A stretch of 64,000 nt of DNA, taken from the NCBI RefSeq assembly GCF_004331735.1, contig NZ_SJSO01000019.1, positions 348 to 64,347 of the forward strand, in the 5' to 3' direction. Below are positions 17,525 through 26,014 of the stretch, piece after piece. The number at the start of each line of letters is the position of its first letter. Position 1 is the first letter of the stretch. The notes beneath the pieces are model-generated. The model was not told the origin of the DNA and did no database searches. It saw nothing but the letters and a program-made list of their open reading frames with translations. The translations under genes and the position numbers were made by a program. This stretch comes from Pedobacter psychrodurus (GTDB lineage Bacteria > Bacteroidota > Bacteroidia > Sphingobacteriales > Sphingobacteriaceae).

Positions 17525-18553
17525 TTAACGGTTAAATGTGGTAAAATCTTTATGATCTATCTTCTCCAAAGCCTCTGCAGGCAATGATTTAAAATATTCG
17601 TATGTAATTTTCAATCCTTCAGCACGGCCTACTTTTGGCTCCCATCCCAATATCGCTCTCGCCTTGGTTATATCCGGTCTGCGCTGTTTAGGATCATCCT
17701 GTGGAAGTTCTTTATAAACGATTTTCTGCGTAGTGCCTGTAAGCTTGATAATTTCCTCACAAAACTGTTTGATGGTGATTTCATCTGGATTACCAATGTT
17801 TACCGGCTGAGCATAGTCGCTCATCAATAAACGGTAAATCCCTTCTATCAGGTCATCAACATAACAAAAAGAACGTGTCTGACTTCCGTCACCAAAGATA
17901 GTTAAATCTTCACCTCTTAAAGCCTGCCCGATAAAAGCAGGTAAAACACGTCCATCATTCAGGCGCATTCGCGGCCCATAAGTATTAAAAATCCGAATAA
18001 TTCTGGTTTCTACGCCATGGAAAGTATGGTAGGCCATGGTAATGGCTTCCTGAAAGCGTTTCGCCTCGTCGTAAACACCACGTGGACCAACCGGATTTAC
18101 ATTGCCCCAATATTCCTCTGGTTGAGGGTTTACATTTGGATCGCCATATACTTCAGAAGTTGATGCAATCAGCATCCTCGCATTTTTATTCCGGGCAAGG
18201 CCTAAAAGATTATGTGTACCCAATGAACCTACTTTAAGCGTCTGTATCGGAATTTTAAGGTAATCGATTGGACTTGCCGGTGAAGCAAAGTGTAAAATGT
18301 AATGAAGTTTGCCTGGAATGTGTACAAATTTGGAAACATCGTGGTTGTAAAACTCGAAATTCTCCAGCTTGAACAAGTGTTCGATATTTGCCATATCGCC
18401 CGTAATCAGGTTATCCATTCCGATAACGTAATAGCCCTCTTTCACAAAACGATCACAAAGGTGCGAACCTAAAAATCCCGCTGCACCTGTAATCAATATT
18501 CTCTTTCTACCCCCTAAATCCCCTAAAGGGGACTTTTCCTTTCTTTCGTTCAT
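17525..18553 (-). CDS. UDP-glucuronate decarboxylase (UDP-xylose synthase)
   Basis: Extended SDR protein that would convert UDP-glucuronate to UDP-xylose using NAD+. Motifs seen are ITGAAGFLGSHLCDRF, HFASPASPIDYLKIPIQTLKVG, ASTSEVYGDP, YDEAKR (catalytic Tyr and Lys) and FNTYGPRMRLNDGRVLPAF, all typical of UXS. I prefer the ATG at 18553 (342 residues) over a GTG at 18571. Residues 7-12 (KSPLGDLGG segment) are encoded by a Bacteroidota intergenic repeat, CCCCTAAA/GGGGACTTT, that has become the start of the gene. The upstream neighbour ugd makes its substrate. Confidence 0.92.
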   Translation of the reverse strand: MNERKEKSPLGDLGGRKRILITGAAGFLGSHLCDRFVKEGYYVIGMDNLITGDMANIEHLFKLENFEFYNHDVSKFVHIPGKLHYILHFASPASPIDYLKIPIQTLKVGSLGTHNLLGLARNKNARMLIASTSEVYGDPNVNPQPEEYWGNVNPVGPRGVYDEAKRFQEAITMAYHTFHGVETRIIRIFNTYGPRMRLNDGRVLPAFIGQALRGEDLTIFGDGSQTRSFCYVDDLIEGIYRLLMSDYAQPVNIGNPDEITIKQFCEEIIKLTGTTQKIVYKELPQDDPKQRRPDITKARAILGWEPKVGRAEGLKITYEYFKSLPAEALEKIDHKDFTTFNR

Positions 18554-18631
18554 ATTCTTTTTTTTAAACACTCCCCATACTCCTGCACATTGTGCTTAGT
18601 CTCCCCTTCAGGGGGCTTAGGGGGTTAATAG
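18504..18631. repeat. Inverted pair of CCCCTAAA-type repeats between uxs and ugd
   Basis: ACCCCCTAAATCCCCTAAAG and GGGACTTT (about 18506-18534) is mirrored at 18598-18625 by AGTCTCCCCTTCAGGG and GGCTTAGGGGGTT. The first copy is translated as the uxs N-terminus, and the second provides the stop codon and last residue (Pro) of ugd. Both copies therefore reach into genes from the 63-bp gap. Confidence 0.8.
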
Positions 18632-19930
18632 TTTTCTGCCTATGCTGTTATAATAATAGCCAAGATCGATCATTTTTTGCAAATCATACAAATTTCGACC
18701 GTCGAAAACCACTTTATTTTTCAGAATGTTATCAATTTTTTCAAAATCAGGGTTACGAAAAACCGACCACTCTGTTGCAATCAACAGCGCATCAGCACCT
18801 TCTAAAGCTTCGTATTGGTTTTTAGCGTAGTTTACCTGATCGCCAATAACATTTTTAACATTTGCCATCGCCTCCGGATCGAATACGGTAACGGTAGCGC
18901 CGTTCTTAACCAGCGCATCAATAATATATAAGGCAGGTGCCTCACGGATATCGTCGGTTTCTGGCTTAAAAGCTAATCCCCAAAGGGCAAAATGTTTACC
19001 TTTAATATCACCCTTGTAATATTTTAACACCTTATCAACCAGGATTGTTTTTTGTCTTTCGTTAACCTCCATCACCGATTTCAGAATCTGAAAATCGTAA
19101 GCATAATCATCAGATGATTTTACCAGTGCCTGAACATCTTTCGGAAAACATGAACCGCCATACCCTACGCCCGGAAAAAGGAAACGTTTACCGATACGGT
19201 CGTCGGAACCTATGCCCCTTCTTACCGAATCAACATCAGCACCTACCAGTTCGCAAAGGTTGGCAACCTCGTTCATAAAGGTAATTTTGGTGGCAAGGAA
19301 AGAGTTTGCAGCATACTTAGTCAGTTCAGAAGAACGTTCATCCATAAAAAGAATTGGATTCCCCTGGCGTACGTAAGGACCATATAATTCAGTCATCAGC
19401 TTTTTCGCTCTTTCGCTTTTAGTTCCTAAAACCACGCGGTCTGGTTTCATAAAATCATCAACAGCTACACCCTCCCTTAAAAATTCGGGATTGGATACCA
19501 CATCTACTTCAATAGAAGTATTTTCGGCAAAAACAGCCTTTACTTTATCAGCCGTTCCAACCGGAACAGTTGATTTATTTACGATGACCTTATATTCGGT
19601 AATCAGTTTGGAAATATCTTTTGCGGCACCCAGAATATAAGAAAGATCGGCTGCACCATCTCCACCTGGAGGCGTTGGCAAAGCCATGAAAATAATCTGC
19701 GCATCCTTTACGGCATCTGCAAGGTTTGTCGTAAAAGTTAACCTTTCCTGTTCTATATTTCTATGGAACAAAAGGTCTAAACCAGGCTCATAAATCGGCA
19801 CTTCGCCTGCCTGCATTTGTTTTACCTTCGCTTCATTAATGTCAACACATATTACATCATTTCCTGTTTCTGCTAAACAGGTTCCGGTAACTAAACCTAC
19901 GTATCCGGTACCAATAACGGCTATCTTCAT
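18617..19930 (-). CDS. ugd: UDP-glucose 6-dehydrogenase
   Basis: Ugd of 437 residues, which oxidises UDP-glucose to UDP-glucuronate in two NAD+-dependent steps. The Rossmann motif IGTGYVGLVTGTCLAE is at 6-21. The active-site cysteine lies in the motif PGVGYGGSCFPKDVQAL near residue 262. STVPVGT and NPEFLREG are conserved substrate-site blocks. It is first of the sugar-nucleotide run; product passes to UDP-xylose synthase next door. The last residues (RKLLTP) come from the inverted repeat at the gene end. Confidence 0.96.
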   Translation of the reverse strand: MKIAVIGTGYVGLVTGTCLAETGNDVICVDINEAKVKQMQAGEVPIYEPGLDLLFHRNIEQERLTFTTNLADAVKDAQIIFMALPTPPGGDGAADLSYILGAAKDISKLITEYKVIVNKSTVPVGTADKVKAVFAENTSIEVDVVSNPEFLREGVAVDDFMKPDRVVLGTKSERAKKLMTELYGPYVRQGNPILFMDERSSELTKYAANSFLATKITFMNEVANLCELVGADVDSVRRGIGSDDRIGKRFLFPGVGYGGSCFPKDVQALVKSSDDYAYDFQILKSVMEVNERQKTILVDKVLKYYKGDIKGKHFALWGLAFKPETDDIREAPALYIIDALVKNGATVTVFDPEAMANVKNVIGDQVNYAKNQYEALEGADALLIATEWSVFRNPDFEKIDNILKNKVVFDGRNLYDLQKMIDLGYYYNSIGRKLLTP

Positions 19931-20133
19931 CTGTTAATTTATTAAACAATTAAATTGTTTTTCATCGGTTTTTAATGAGCTCGCTAGCTCGGTTATTTTA
20001 GCTGCAATGGGGGTAATCATAATCTGTCTATTTATTGCATTGAATGATAGGCCAAATCGTGAGGACTCCATATATTTTTAAGCTTTTTAAATATATTCGT
20101 TTTATCTTGGCACGAAGATATGAAATTACACTA

Positions 20134-21366
20134 ATGCTTTTGCTTTACATAATCGGAATTCGGCTTTACACTTTGCTTATCAGGATATTTTCATTATTTA
20201 ATCCTAAAGCTAAGCTGTTTATAAATGGCCGTAAAAATAGTTATACACAAATTGCTCAGAAAATTAATCCGGGCGAAAAACATATATGGTTTCATTTTGC
20301 ATCTTTGGGAGAATTTGAGCAGGGGCGGCCAGTTTTAGAAAAACTAAAAACCCTTTATCCTGCAAAAAAAATTGTAGTTACTTTTTTTTCTCCTTCGGGA
20401 TATGAAATCAGGAAAAATTATGCCCTGGCAGATGTATTTTATCTGCCTATTGATACGGCGGCCAACGCAAAACGTTTTATAGCAGGTATTAATCCTGAAA
20501 TGGCCATTTTTACCAAATACGAATTTTGGCATTTCTATTTTAAGGAATTAAAAGATCAGGGTATTCCTTTATATGTGATTTCTGGAATTTTTAGAGAAAG
20601 TCAGGCTTTTTTTAAATGGTATGGTGGCTTTTACCGCAATATTTTAAAATCTGTCACTTACTTTTTTGTACAAAATGAAGAAAGTGAAAATCTTTTAAAA
20701 TCAATCGGGTTAAATAATGTAACCATAAATGGAGATACCCGTTTCGACCGTGTTTATGAAAATGCGCAATCGCCCAAACAGCTTAGCCTTATCGAAAGCT
20801 TTATTGGCAGCTCCCCTACATTAATTTGCGGAAGTACCTGGCCTGAAGATGAAAAAATATTATCGGCTTTGCCTGAAAAATACCCCAGCTGGAAGTTTAT
20901 CATCGCCCCGCACGAGATTCACGAAAGCCATATCGAAAGTATCGAGAAACAGTTTCCAGTAGGCAGTTTGCGGTTTTCAGTTTTCAGTTCCGCTGATCAA
21001 ACGCTAAACGCCGAACACCAAACGCTCATCATCGATAACATCGGCATGCTGTCTTCTCTTTACCAATATGGAAAAGTAGCTTATATCGGCGGTGGTTTTG
21101 GAACGGGAATACACAACACTTTAGAAGCCGCAGCATTTGGATTACCTGTAATTTTCGGCCCGAAATACGATAAATTTCAGGAAGCAAAAGACTTAATTGC
21201 CATTGGAGCAGCGAAAAGTATTTCCTCAACCGAAGATTTAATTAATGCTTTTGAAGGCTTTGTAGAAAATAAAAATGCTGCAAACCAGGCTAAAAGATAT
21301 GTAGCAGATAAAAAAGGTGCAACCGATCAGATTATTTCGATGATTACAAAATCAGATCGGCCTTAG
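20134..21366 (+). CDS. waaA: 3-deoxy-D-manno-octulosonic acid (KDO) transferase
   Basis: WaaA/KdtA transfers KDO from CMP-KDO to lipid A precursor at the inner membrane. It has an N-terminal anchor (LLLYIIGIRLYTLLIRIFSLF), then HIWFHFASLGEFEQGRPVLE with the catalytic Glu region, TFFSPSGYEIRKNY, the LICGSTWPEDEKI block and YIGGGFGTGIHNTLEAAAFGLPVIFGPKYDKF. The frame opens at 20044, but homologues start near MLLLYIIG, so I choose 20134 (410 residues). Around residues 277-299 (LRFSVFSSADQTLNAEHQTL) the DNA is a run of 7-bp repeats, absent from the expected fold. The end overlaps gluconokinase by 23 bases. Confidence 0.93.
   Translation: MLLLYIIGIRLYTLLIRIFSLFNPKAKLFINGRKNSYTQIAQKINPGEKHIWFHFASLGEFEQGRPVLEKLKTLYPAKKIVVTFFSPSGYEIRKNYALADVFYLPIDTAANAKRFIAGINPEMAIFTKYEFWHFYFKELKDQGIPLYVISGIFRESQAFFKWYGGFYRNILKSVTYFFVQNEESENLLKSIGLNNVTINGDTRFDRVYENAQSPKQLSLIESFIGSSPTLICGSTWPEDEKILSALPEKYPSWKFIIAPHEIHESHIESIEKQFPVGSLRFSVFSSADQTLNAEHQTLIIDNIGMLSSLYQYGKVAYIGGGFGTGIHNTLEAAAFGLPVIFGPKYDKFQEAKDLIAIGAAKSISSTEDLINAFEGFVENKNAANQAKRYVADKKGATDQIISMITKSDRP
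20962..21026. repeat. Heptamer arrays inside waaA
   Basis: Units GGCAGTT, TGCGGTT, TTCAGTT, TTCAGTT (20962-20989), nine other bases, then AAACGCT, AAACGCC, GAACACC, AAACGCT (20999-21026). Such units are otherwise seen only between genes in this window. Here they are translated without a frameshift. Confidence 0.85.
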
Positions 21367-21850
21367 CAATCTCTTCAACAATTTCGGGAATACTTTGATC
21401 TATTGATACGCTTACTACATCTTGCTCATCAGCCTGTGGCTCTTCTAATGTTTCAAACTGGCTTTTTAATAAACTAGAAGGCATGTACTGATGGGAACGT
21501 TTAGCAATTCGATCGTGGATTAAATCGAAACTTCCTTTTAAATAAACAAACCGGATTGATGGATTATCTGTTCTCAGCAAATTTCGGTAAGATCTCTTCA
21601 GTGCAGAACAAGCAATAATGCAGGTTGTGCCGTGGGCAACATGTTCACGACCCACTTTAGCAATCAGTTGCAGCCAATCTAAACGGTCGGCATCTGTTAA
21701 TGGAATCCCGGCAGCCATTTTATCTACATTCTGTTGCGAATGGAGATTATCACCATCGATGAATTCGGCATTTATTTTAGGTGCCAAAGCTTTCCCGATA
21801 ACGGTTTTACCACTTCCAGAAACGCCCATTAAGATGATAAAACTTGCCAT
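21344..21850 (-). CDS. Gluconokinase
   Basis: Gluconokinase (GntK type), 168 residues, phosphorylates gluconate to 6-phosphogluconate. P-loop MGVSGSGKTVIGKALA is at 8-23. FIDGDNLHSQQNVDKMAAGIPLTDADRLDWLQ at about 31-62 is the family signature, and YLKGSFDLIHDRIAKRSHQYMPSSLLKSQFETLEEP follows. It runs against waaA with a 23-base overlap of the ends and lies seven bases after the ferrochelatase gene on the same strand. No gluconate transporter is nearby. Confidence 0.95.
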   Translation of the reverse strand: MASFIILMGVSGSGKTVIGKALAPKINAEFIDGDNLHSQQNVDKMAAGIPLTDADRLDWLQLIAKVGREHVAHGTTCIIACSALKRSYRNLLRTDNPSIRFVYLKGSFDLIHDRIAKRSHQYMPSSLLKSQFETLEEPQADEQDVVSVSIDQSIPEIVEEIAKADLIL

Positions 21851-21857
21851 GCTTAAG

Positions 21858-22868
21858 CTATTTAACCATTCCGGCCAAAGCCTCGATAAATACAGGACTA
21901 TCGTTTAAACTTTCTATCAACTGAACATGTTCGCCACCTAAAGCCTTAAACTCTTCGTGGTACTCTACCGTGATTTCGTAAAGCGTTTCCAGGCAATCGG
22001 CCACAAAAGCAGGACTAAAAACCAAAAGTCGTTTTTTGCCTTCGGCAGCCAATTTCTTCAACACATCAGTAGTATAGGGCTGTACCCATGGCTCTTTACC
22101 TAAGCGCGATTGGAAACAAACGGTATATTTATCTCTGGATAAGTTTAATTCTTTGGCTATTAACCTGGCGGTATCATGTCCTTGAGCAGAATAGCAGAAT
22201 TTATTGGTATCATTTAATGTCTGACAGCAATCGGCACTTTTTAAGCAGTAACTTCCGGTATGATCGCATTTTAACAGTTGACGCTCAGGTAATCCATGGA
22301 AGCTGAACAACACATGATCATAACTTTCTACGTTATGCTTTTTGGCATTTTCTGCAAAAAGTTTAATCATCAATTCGTTATCATGGAATGAATTAACAAA
22401 CGAGATTGGTGGAACTGTTGGCCACTTGCTCACTAACTCCATTACCAGCTGCATTACCGAGCCTGTACTGGCAGAAGCATATTGTGGAAACATTGGTATT
22501 ACCTGTATACTTTCTACTAAGCCTGCTTTTAAATTTGCTAATGCTGATTCTACTGAAGGGCTTTGGTAACGCATGGCTAGCTCTACATGATAATCGCCAC
22601 CCAATCTTTCTTGCAGCATTTTAGCCTGCAATTTACTGTAGTACAACAGCGGGGAGCCATTTTCATTCCAGATTTCTTTATATAATTTAGCTGTTTTTGG
22701 GCTACGGAATGGAACAATAATTCCTTTAACCAATAATGTTCTGTTCAGTTTAGGAATGTCAATTACCCGCTCGTCCATCAAAAATTGATCTAAATATTTT
22801 CTCACATCAGCCGTTGCCGGACTATCAGGTGTTCCTAAATTTACCAGTAAAATTCCCTTTTTGCTCAT
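21858..22868 (-). CDS. hemH: Ferrochelatase
   Basis: HemH of 336 residues, inserts Fe2+ into protoporphyrin IX. LLVNLGTPDSPATADVRKYLDQFLMDERVIDIP at about 6-38 and VLFSFHGLPERQL near 185-197 (catalytic His) are diagnostic, as is VFSPAFVADCLETLYEI with the second conserved Glu near 290. Cysteines in CDHTGSYCLKSADCC around 200-214 may bind an Fe-S cluster, as in several bacterial ferrochelatases; this is inference. Followed closely by gluconokinase. Confidence 0.96.
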   Translation of the reverse strand: MSKKGILLVNLGTPDSPATADVRKYLDQFLMDERVIDIPKLNRTLLVKGIIVPFRSPKTAKLYKEIWNENGSPLLYYSKLQAKMLQERLGGDYHVELAMRYQSPSVESALANLKAGLVESIQVIPMFPQYASASTGSVMQLVMELVSKWPTVPPISFVNSFHDNELMIKLFAENAKKHNVESYDHVLFSFHGLPERQLLKCDHTGSYCLKSADCCQTLNDTNKFCYSAQGHDTARLIAKELNLSRDKYTVCFQSRLGKEPWVQPYTTDVLKKLAAEGKKRLLVFSPAFVADCLETLYEITVEYHEEFKALGGEHVQLIESLNDSPVFIEALAGMVK

Positions 22869-23195
22869 CTATACAAGAATATGTTTCGTGGCGCAAATAT
22901 CGCTTTTTTATTGTTTTTTCCCTATGCTTAAAATGTGATTGCCGACATTTTTTAGTCAAAAATTGTTATTTCATACTTCCAAAGGCTATCGAGCAGTAGC
23001 GTGTGAATTCATAATGAAAGCTTCCTGCCGTACGCAGCAACTAATCATAAGCAATTATTAAAATTGGTCTTTAAATCGCATCAGCGTGGTGTCAGATGTA
23101 ACCATCTGACAGTTTAAACGAGCAACCCTTCTTCGAAAAATCAGAAGAGGGTTTTATTTAGTTTCAAATGGCAACATCTAACACCACGATCAGCA
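22869..23195. other. Intergenic region with long inverted repeat and terminator-like hairpin
   Basis: No gene. CGTGGTGTCAGATGT at 23085-23099 is mirrored by ACATCTAACACCACG at 23174-23188 (14 of 15). Inside are a small hairpin CAGATG-TAAC-CATCTG (23093-23108) and a strong hairpin AACCCTTCTTC/GAAGAGGGTT followed by TTATTT (about 23124-23160). This last one is terminator-like on the + strand and, with an A-rich front, perhaps also for crtW on the minus strand. Confidence 0.55.
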
Positions 23196-23891
23196 CTACC
23201 CCTTCGTTTTATACAGTTGCCACCAAGGCATACGTGGTTCTTGATGATGTTCTAAATGATAACCAAAAAAGTAACATGTTATGAATGCAACAAGATGATT
23301 TTTCTGCAAAGTAGATGAATGGTATTCGTTATCATGCTCTCCTTTGTGTGGCAGGTATGTTCCAAAATAAAACAACTGAAAAGTGCTTAACAATGATGGA
23401 AGCACCCAAAACAAGAGCAAATTCCTTTCATCAACCCAGATTTTCAAAACATTGTAAGCAATTGCCATAATTACCAATTGGATTACCGTAACATAATTTA
23501 GCATGAAACGGAAATACCATTTCCAAAAACCATGTGGTGCAAAATCAGGATCTTCTTTGGTATGTACATAACTGTGGTGCTGGTGATGTTTTGCATACAG
23601 ACGGTTGTAAAAGAAACCTGCGTAAAGAAAAACAGATAGATAGCCGATAAAATTATTTGTTTTTTTGTTTGCCGATATTGTTCCGTGCATGGCATCGTGA
23701 GCAGTGATAAACAAACCGGTGTACAAATGCATTTGTACTAAAACCATCAGATAAACTAAAGGATTATTCCATGCGAAATCCCATGCTAACAACAAATAAA
23801 GAGAAATAAACCAACAAGTAATTACGGTTAACGCAACCAGAATTCCGGTATATGGGTTTATAGTTTTCAATTTACAGTTTTGTTGAGCCAA
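23196..23891 (-). CDS. crtW: Beta-carotene ketolase (CrtW-type)
   Basis: Membrane di-iron enzyme of 231 residues. Histidine boxes are H65-DAM-H69-G, HHQHH (102-106) and YHLEHH (211-216), and FGTYLPH at 176-182 plus EDPDF match CrtW carotenoid 4-ketolases better than lipid desaturases. Helices lie near 15-60 and 80-160. It would add a 4-keto group to a beta-ring carotenoid. The only possible start is a TTG at 23891, preceded by AAGG. This frame is continuous with the isochorismatase gene through one TAA. It ends the six-gene carotenoid run. Confidence 0.82.
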   Translation of the reverse strand: MAQQNCKLKTINPYTGILVALTVITCWFISLYLLLAWDFAWNNPLVYLMVLVQMHLYTGLFITAHDAMHGTISANKKTNNFIGYLSVFLYAGFFYNRLYAKHHQHHSYVHTKEDPDFAPHGFWKWYFRFMLNYVTVIQLVIMAIAYNVLKIWVDERNLLLFWVLPSLLSTFQLFYFGTYLPHKGEHDNEYHSSTLQKNHLVAFITCYFFGYHLEHHQEPRMPWWQLYKTKG

Positions 23892-23903
23892 TAACCTTGG
23901 TTC

Positions 23904-24446
23904 TTAAGCAAACAAATTAAGCAGCTCCTTAGTTTTTACAACTCGAATTTTAAAGTTTGTTGGAGTCATTTCGCTCCAGATCCAACTGTAATGTTCAATC
24001 ACTTTTGGAGCACTTAAATGAGGTCTATCTGCAGTGGTATGCGCATCTTCCACAACAGTTACATTATAATCTTTACTAACAGCTGATTTTACTGTTGTAT
24101 CGATACAAAAATCCGTAGCACAGCCCGTTATAAATAATTCTGTAATGTTATTTTCAATTAGCGTATTCTGTAAATCAGTATTATAAAATGAATCATTAGC
24201 TGATTTTGACACGATATAATCAGTAGGATTCTTGATTAATTCTGGCAAGAGCTCCCAATCAATAGTATTTGGTAAAAATATGTTTTCCTTTGAACCATCA
24301 TGCTGGACGAAAATCACCTTATCATGATTAGCCCTAAAATAATCTGATAATTTATTTATTCGCTCAATTACGCCCAAAGTGTCGTGACGCAAAGCGTAGG
24401 GTTTAAAACTACCAACTTGCATATCTATTATTAACAATGCTTTCAC
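23904..24446 (-). CDS. Isochorismatase-family cysteine hydrolase
   Basis: Isochorismatase-like hydrolase of 180 residues. The catalytic triad is visible: D8 in IIDMQ, K81 in VSKSANDSFY and C114 in TGCATDFCIDTTVKSA. The start is GTG at 24446. Substrate is unknown; relatives cut nicotinamide, ureidoacrylate or isochorismate. It is placed 32 bases after ispH and 12 bases before crtW inside a carotenoid gene run, an unexpected place for this enzyme. No pyridine nucleotide genes are adjacent. Confidence 0.9.
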   Translation of the reverse strand: MKALLIIDMQVGSFKPYALRHDTLGVIERINKLSDYFRANHDKVIFVQHDGSKENIFLPNTIDWELLPELIKNPTDYIVSKSANDSFYNTDLQNTLIENNITELFITGCATDFCIDTTVKSAVSKDYNVTVVEDAHTTADRPHLSAPKVIEHYSWIWSEMTPTNFKIRVVKTKELLNLFA

Positions 24447-24478
24447 TTAATAATAAATATTAATGATCGATTATGGGA

Positions 24479-25327
24479 TTAGCGTTTTTCCAAAGCGGCT
24501 TTAACCTTTTCCATTAGCCACATTGGTGTAGAAGTTGCACCGCAGATACCAACTTTATCATTTTCAATAAACCAGGTTTGATCTAATTCCTCCACATTGG
24601 AAATAAAGTAAGAATTATCGTTGTATTTTTTACAAACATCGTAAAGTACTTTTCCGTTCGATGATTTCTTTCCTGAAACAAAAACAATCTTATCATAATG
24701 ACTTACAAAATCTTCCAGTTCTTCATATCGGTTAGATACCTGCCTGCAAATGGTATCGTTAGCCTTAACTTCGTAACCACGGCTCAATAATTCGTCTTTA
24801 ATGTGATAGAATTTATCGGTGCTCTTAGTGGTTTGGCTGTATAAGGTAAACTTAGCAGGTAATTCTACATTGTCCAGTTCAGCTAAATCCTGAAAAACAA
24901 TTGCTTTACCATCGGTTTGTCCTTGTAGTCCGATTACTTCAGCATGGCCATGTTTGCCAAAAATAAGTACCTGCTCATCCTCGTCATGAGAGTTTTTAAT
25001 CCTGTTTTGCAATTTCAGCACAACAGGGCAAGAAGCATCTATTAAAGTCAGGTTATTTTCTAAAGCCAGTTGATAAGTTGAAGGCGCTTCGCCATGTGCC
25101 CTGATCAAAACCTTTTCGTCTCTTAAGTTTTTTAATACTTCGTGATCGATAATTTTTAATCCGCGATTGGTTAAACGTTCTACTTCTTCGTCATTGTGTA
25201 CAATATCGCCAAGGCAATATAAATAACCTTCTTTATCCAGAATATCTTCGGCCATTTCTATGGCATACACTACGCCAAAGCAAAAGCCTGATGATTTATC
25301 GATGTTGACCTGTAAGTTGTAACCCAT
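24479..25327 (-). CDS. ispH: 4-hydroxy-3-methylbut-2-enyl diphosphate reductase
   Basis: IspH (LytB), 282 residues, last step of the MEP pathway, giving IPP and DMAPP. The three 4Fe-4S ligands are C16 (SSGFCFGV), C100 (DASCPVV) and C194 (DTICRQVSNR). The catalytic Glu is in LAELDN-side segments and the ends ICGATSTPMWLMEKV are typical. It sits 12 bases after the CruF-like gene in the carotenoid run, where it can supply precursor. Such ispH placement is common in Bacteroidota carotenoid loci. Confidence 0.96.
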   Translation of the reverse strand: MGYNLQVNIDKSSGFCFGVVYAIEMAEDILDKEGYLYCLGDIVHNDEEVERLTNRGLKIIDHEVLKNLRDEKVLIRAHGEAPSTYQLALENNLTLIDASCPVVLKLQNRIKNSHDEDEQVLIFGKHGHAEVIGLQGQTDGKAIVFQDLAELDNVELPAKFTLYSQTTKSTDKFYHIKDELLSRGYEVKANDTICRQVSNRYEELEDFVSHYDKIVFVSGKKSSNGKVLYDVCKKYNDNSYFISNVEELDQTWFIENDKVGICGATSTPMWLMEKVKAALEKR

Positions 25328-25339
25328 TGCAGTACAAAA

Positions 25340-26014
25340 TTAAGCAAAAATATTTGTTCCAGTTGTCATATATAAAACAACAAAAAAGATTAGCTGTGAA
25401 ACGAACATTACAGTACCAATATATTTCTGTTGCTTTAGCCCCAGAGCATAGTAAAACTTTAACAAAATTACTGAAACAATAAACCAGGCCACATAATTTT
25501 GAACAGGAATTTCATGCCAGTCCCACTGCCAATAGTTAAATTTCATGGCTACAGGCTCTAAAAAGAAATCGAAACCTACAAGTATAAGAGCACCGATAAC
25601 CGAAGCTAAAATGCTGTGCCTGATTTTCATACTTTTCATCATTTGCCCCACACTGAAAATAAGGATTACCCAATTTACGCCCATTAGTAATGGAACCGCA
25701 GCAACTTTGTAGCCCAATGTATCGCCATAATAATAGCTACCAAATATTTTTCCGGTATGCACGCCCAATACCTCGACTAGAAAGCCACAGAGAAATACAC
25801 CCGAAACCAGTAATAACAAACGTTTTACATCTGCATTGTACGAAAAAACAATTATGGCGAACATGAGCAACAAGTGAAAGGGAACAAGTTTGATAAAATA
25901 AGGCTGGGCAGCTGGAATTAAGAAGCCAAGCAAGCCAACCACATGAAAAACGATAATTATTGCTAATGCAATCCTTTTAATCTTTAAATCGTTTTGATCG
26001 TTCTGCCCTTCCAT
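25340..26014 (-). CDS. Carotenoid 1',2'-hydratase-like membrane protein (CruF, DUF422)
   Basis: Integral membrane protein of 224 residues with about six helices, of the carotenoid biosynthesis family DUF422. Members such as CruF add water to the psi-end of acyclic or monocyclic carotenoids. Conserved features include EVLGVHTGKIFGSYYYGDTLGYKVAAVPLLMGVNWVIL at about 81-118 and DFFLEPVAMKFNYWQWDWHEIPVQNYVAWF near 149-178. The start overlaps the glycosyltransferase end by 31 bases. The 1'-OH it makes would be the substrate of CrtD (36617) and of the neighbouring glycosyltransferase. Confidence 0.82.
   Translation of the reverse strand: MEGQNDQNDLKIKRIALAIIIVFHVVGLLGFLIPAAQPYFIKLVPFHLLLMFAIIVFSYNADVKRLLLLVSGVFLCGFLVEVLGVHTGKIFGSYYYGDTLGYKVAAVPLLMGVNWVILIFSVGQMMKSMKIRHSILASVIGALILVGFDFFLEPVAMKFNYWQWDWHEIPVQNYVAWFIVSVILLKFYYALGLKQQKYIGTVMFVSQLIFFVVLYMTTGTNIFA

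Noticed and set aside
23196..23891. Lipid fatty-acid desaturase assignment
   Set aside because: HDAMH, FGTYLPH and YHLEHH with carotenoid neighbours fit CrtW better.
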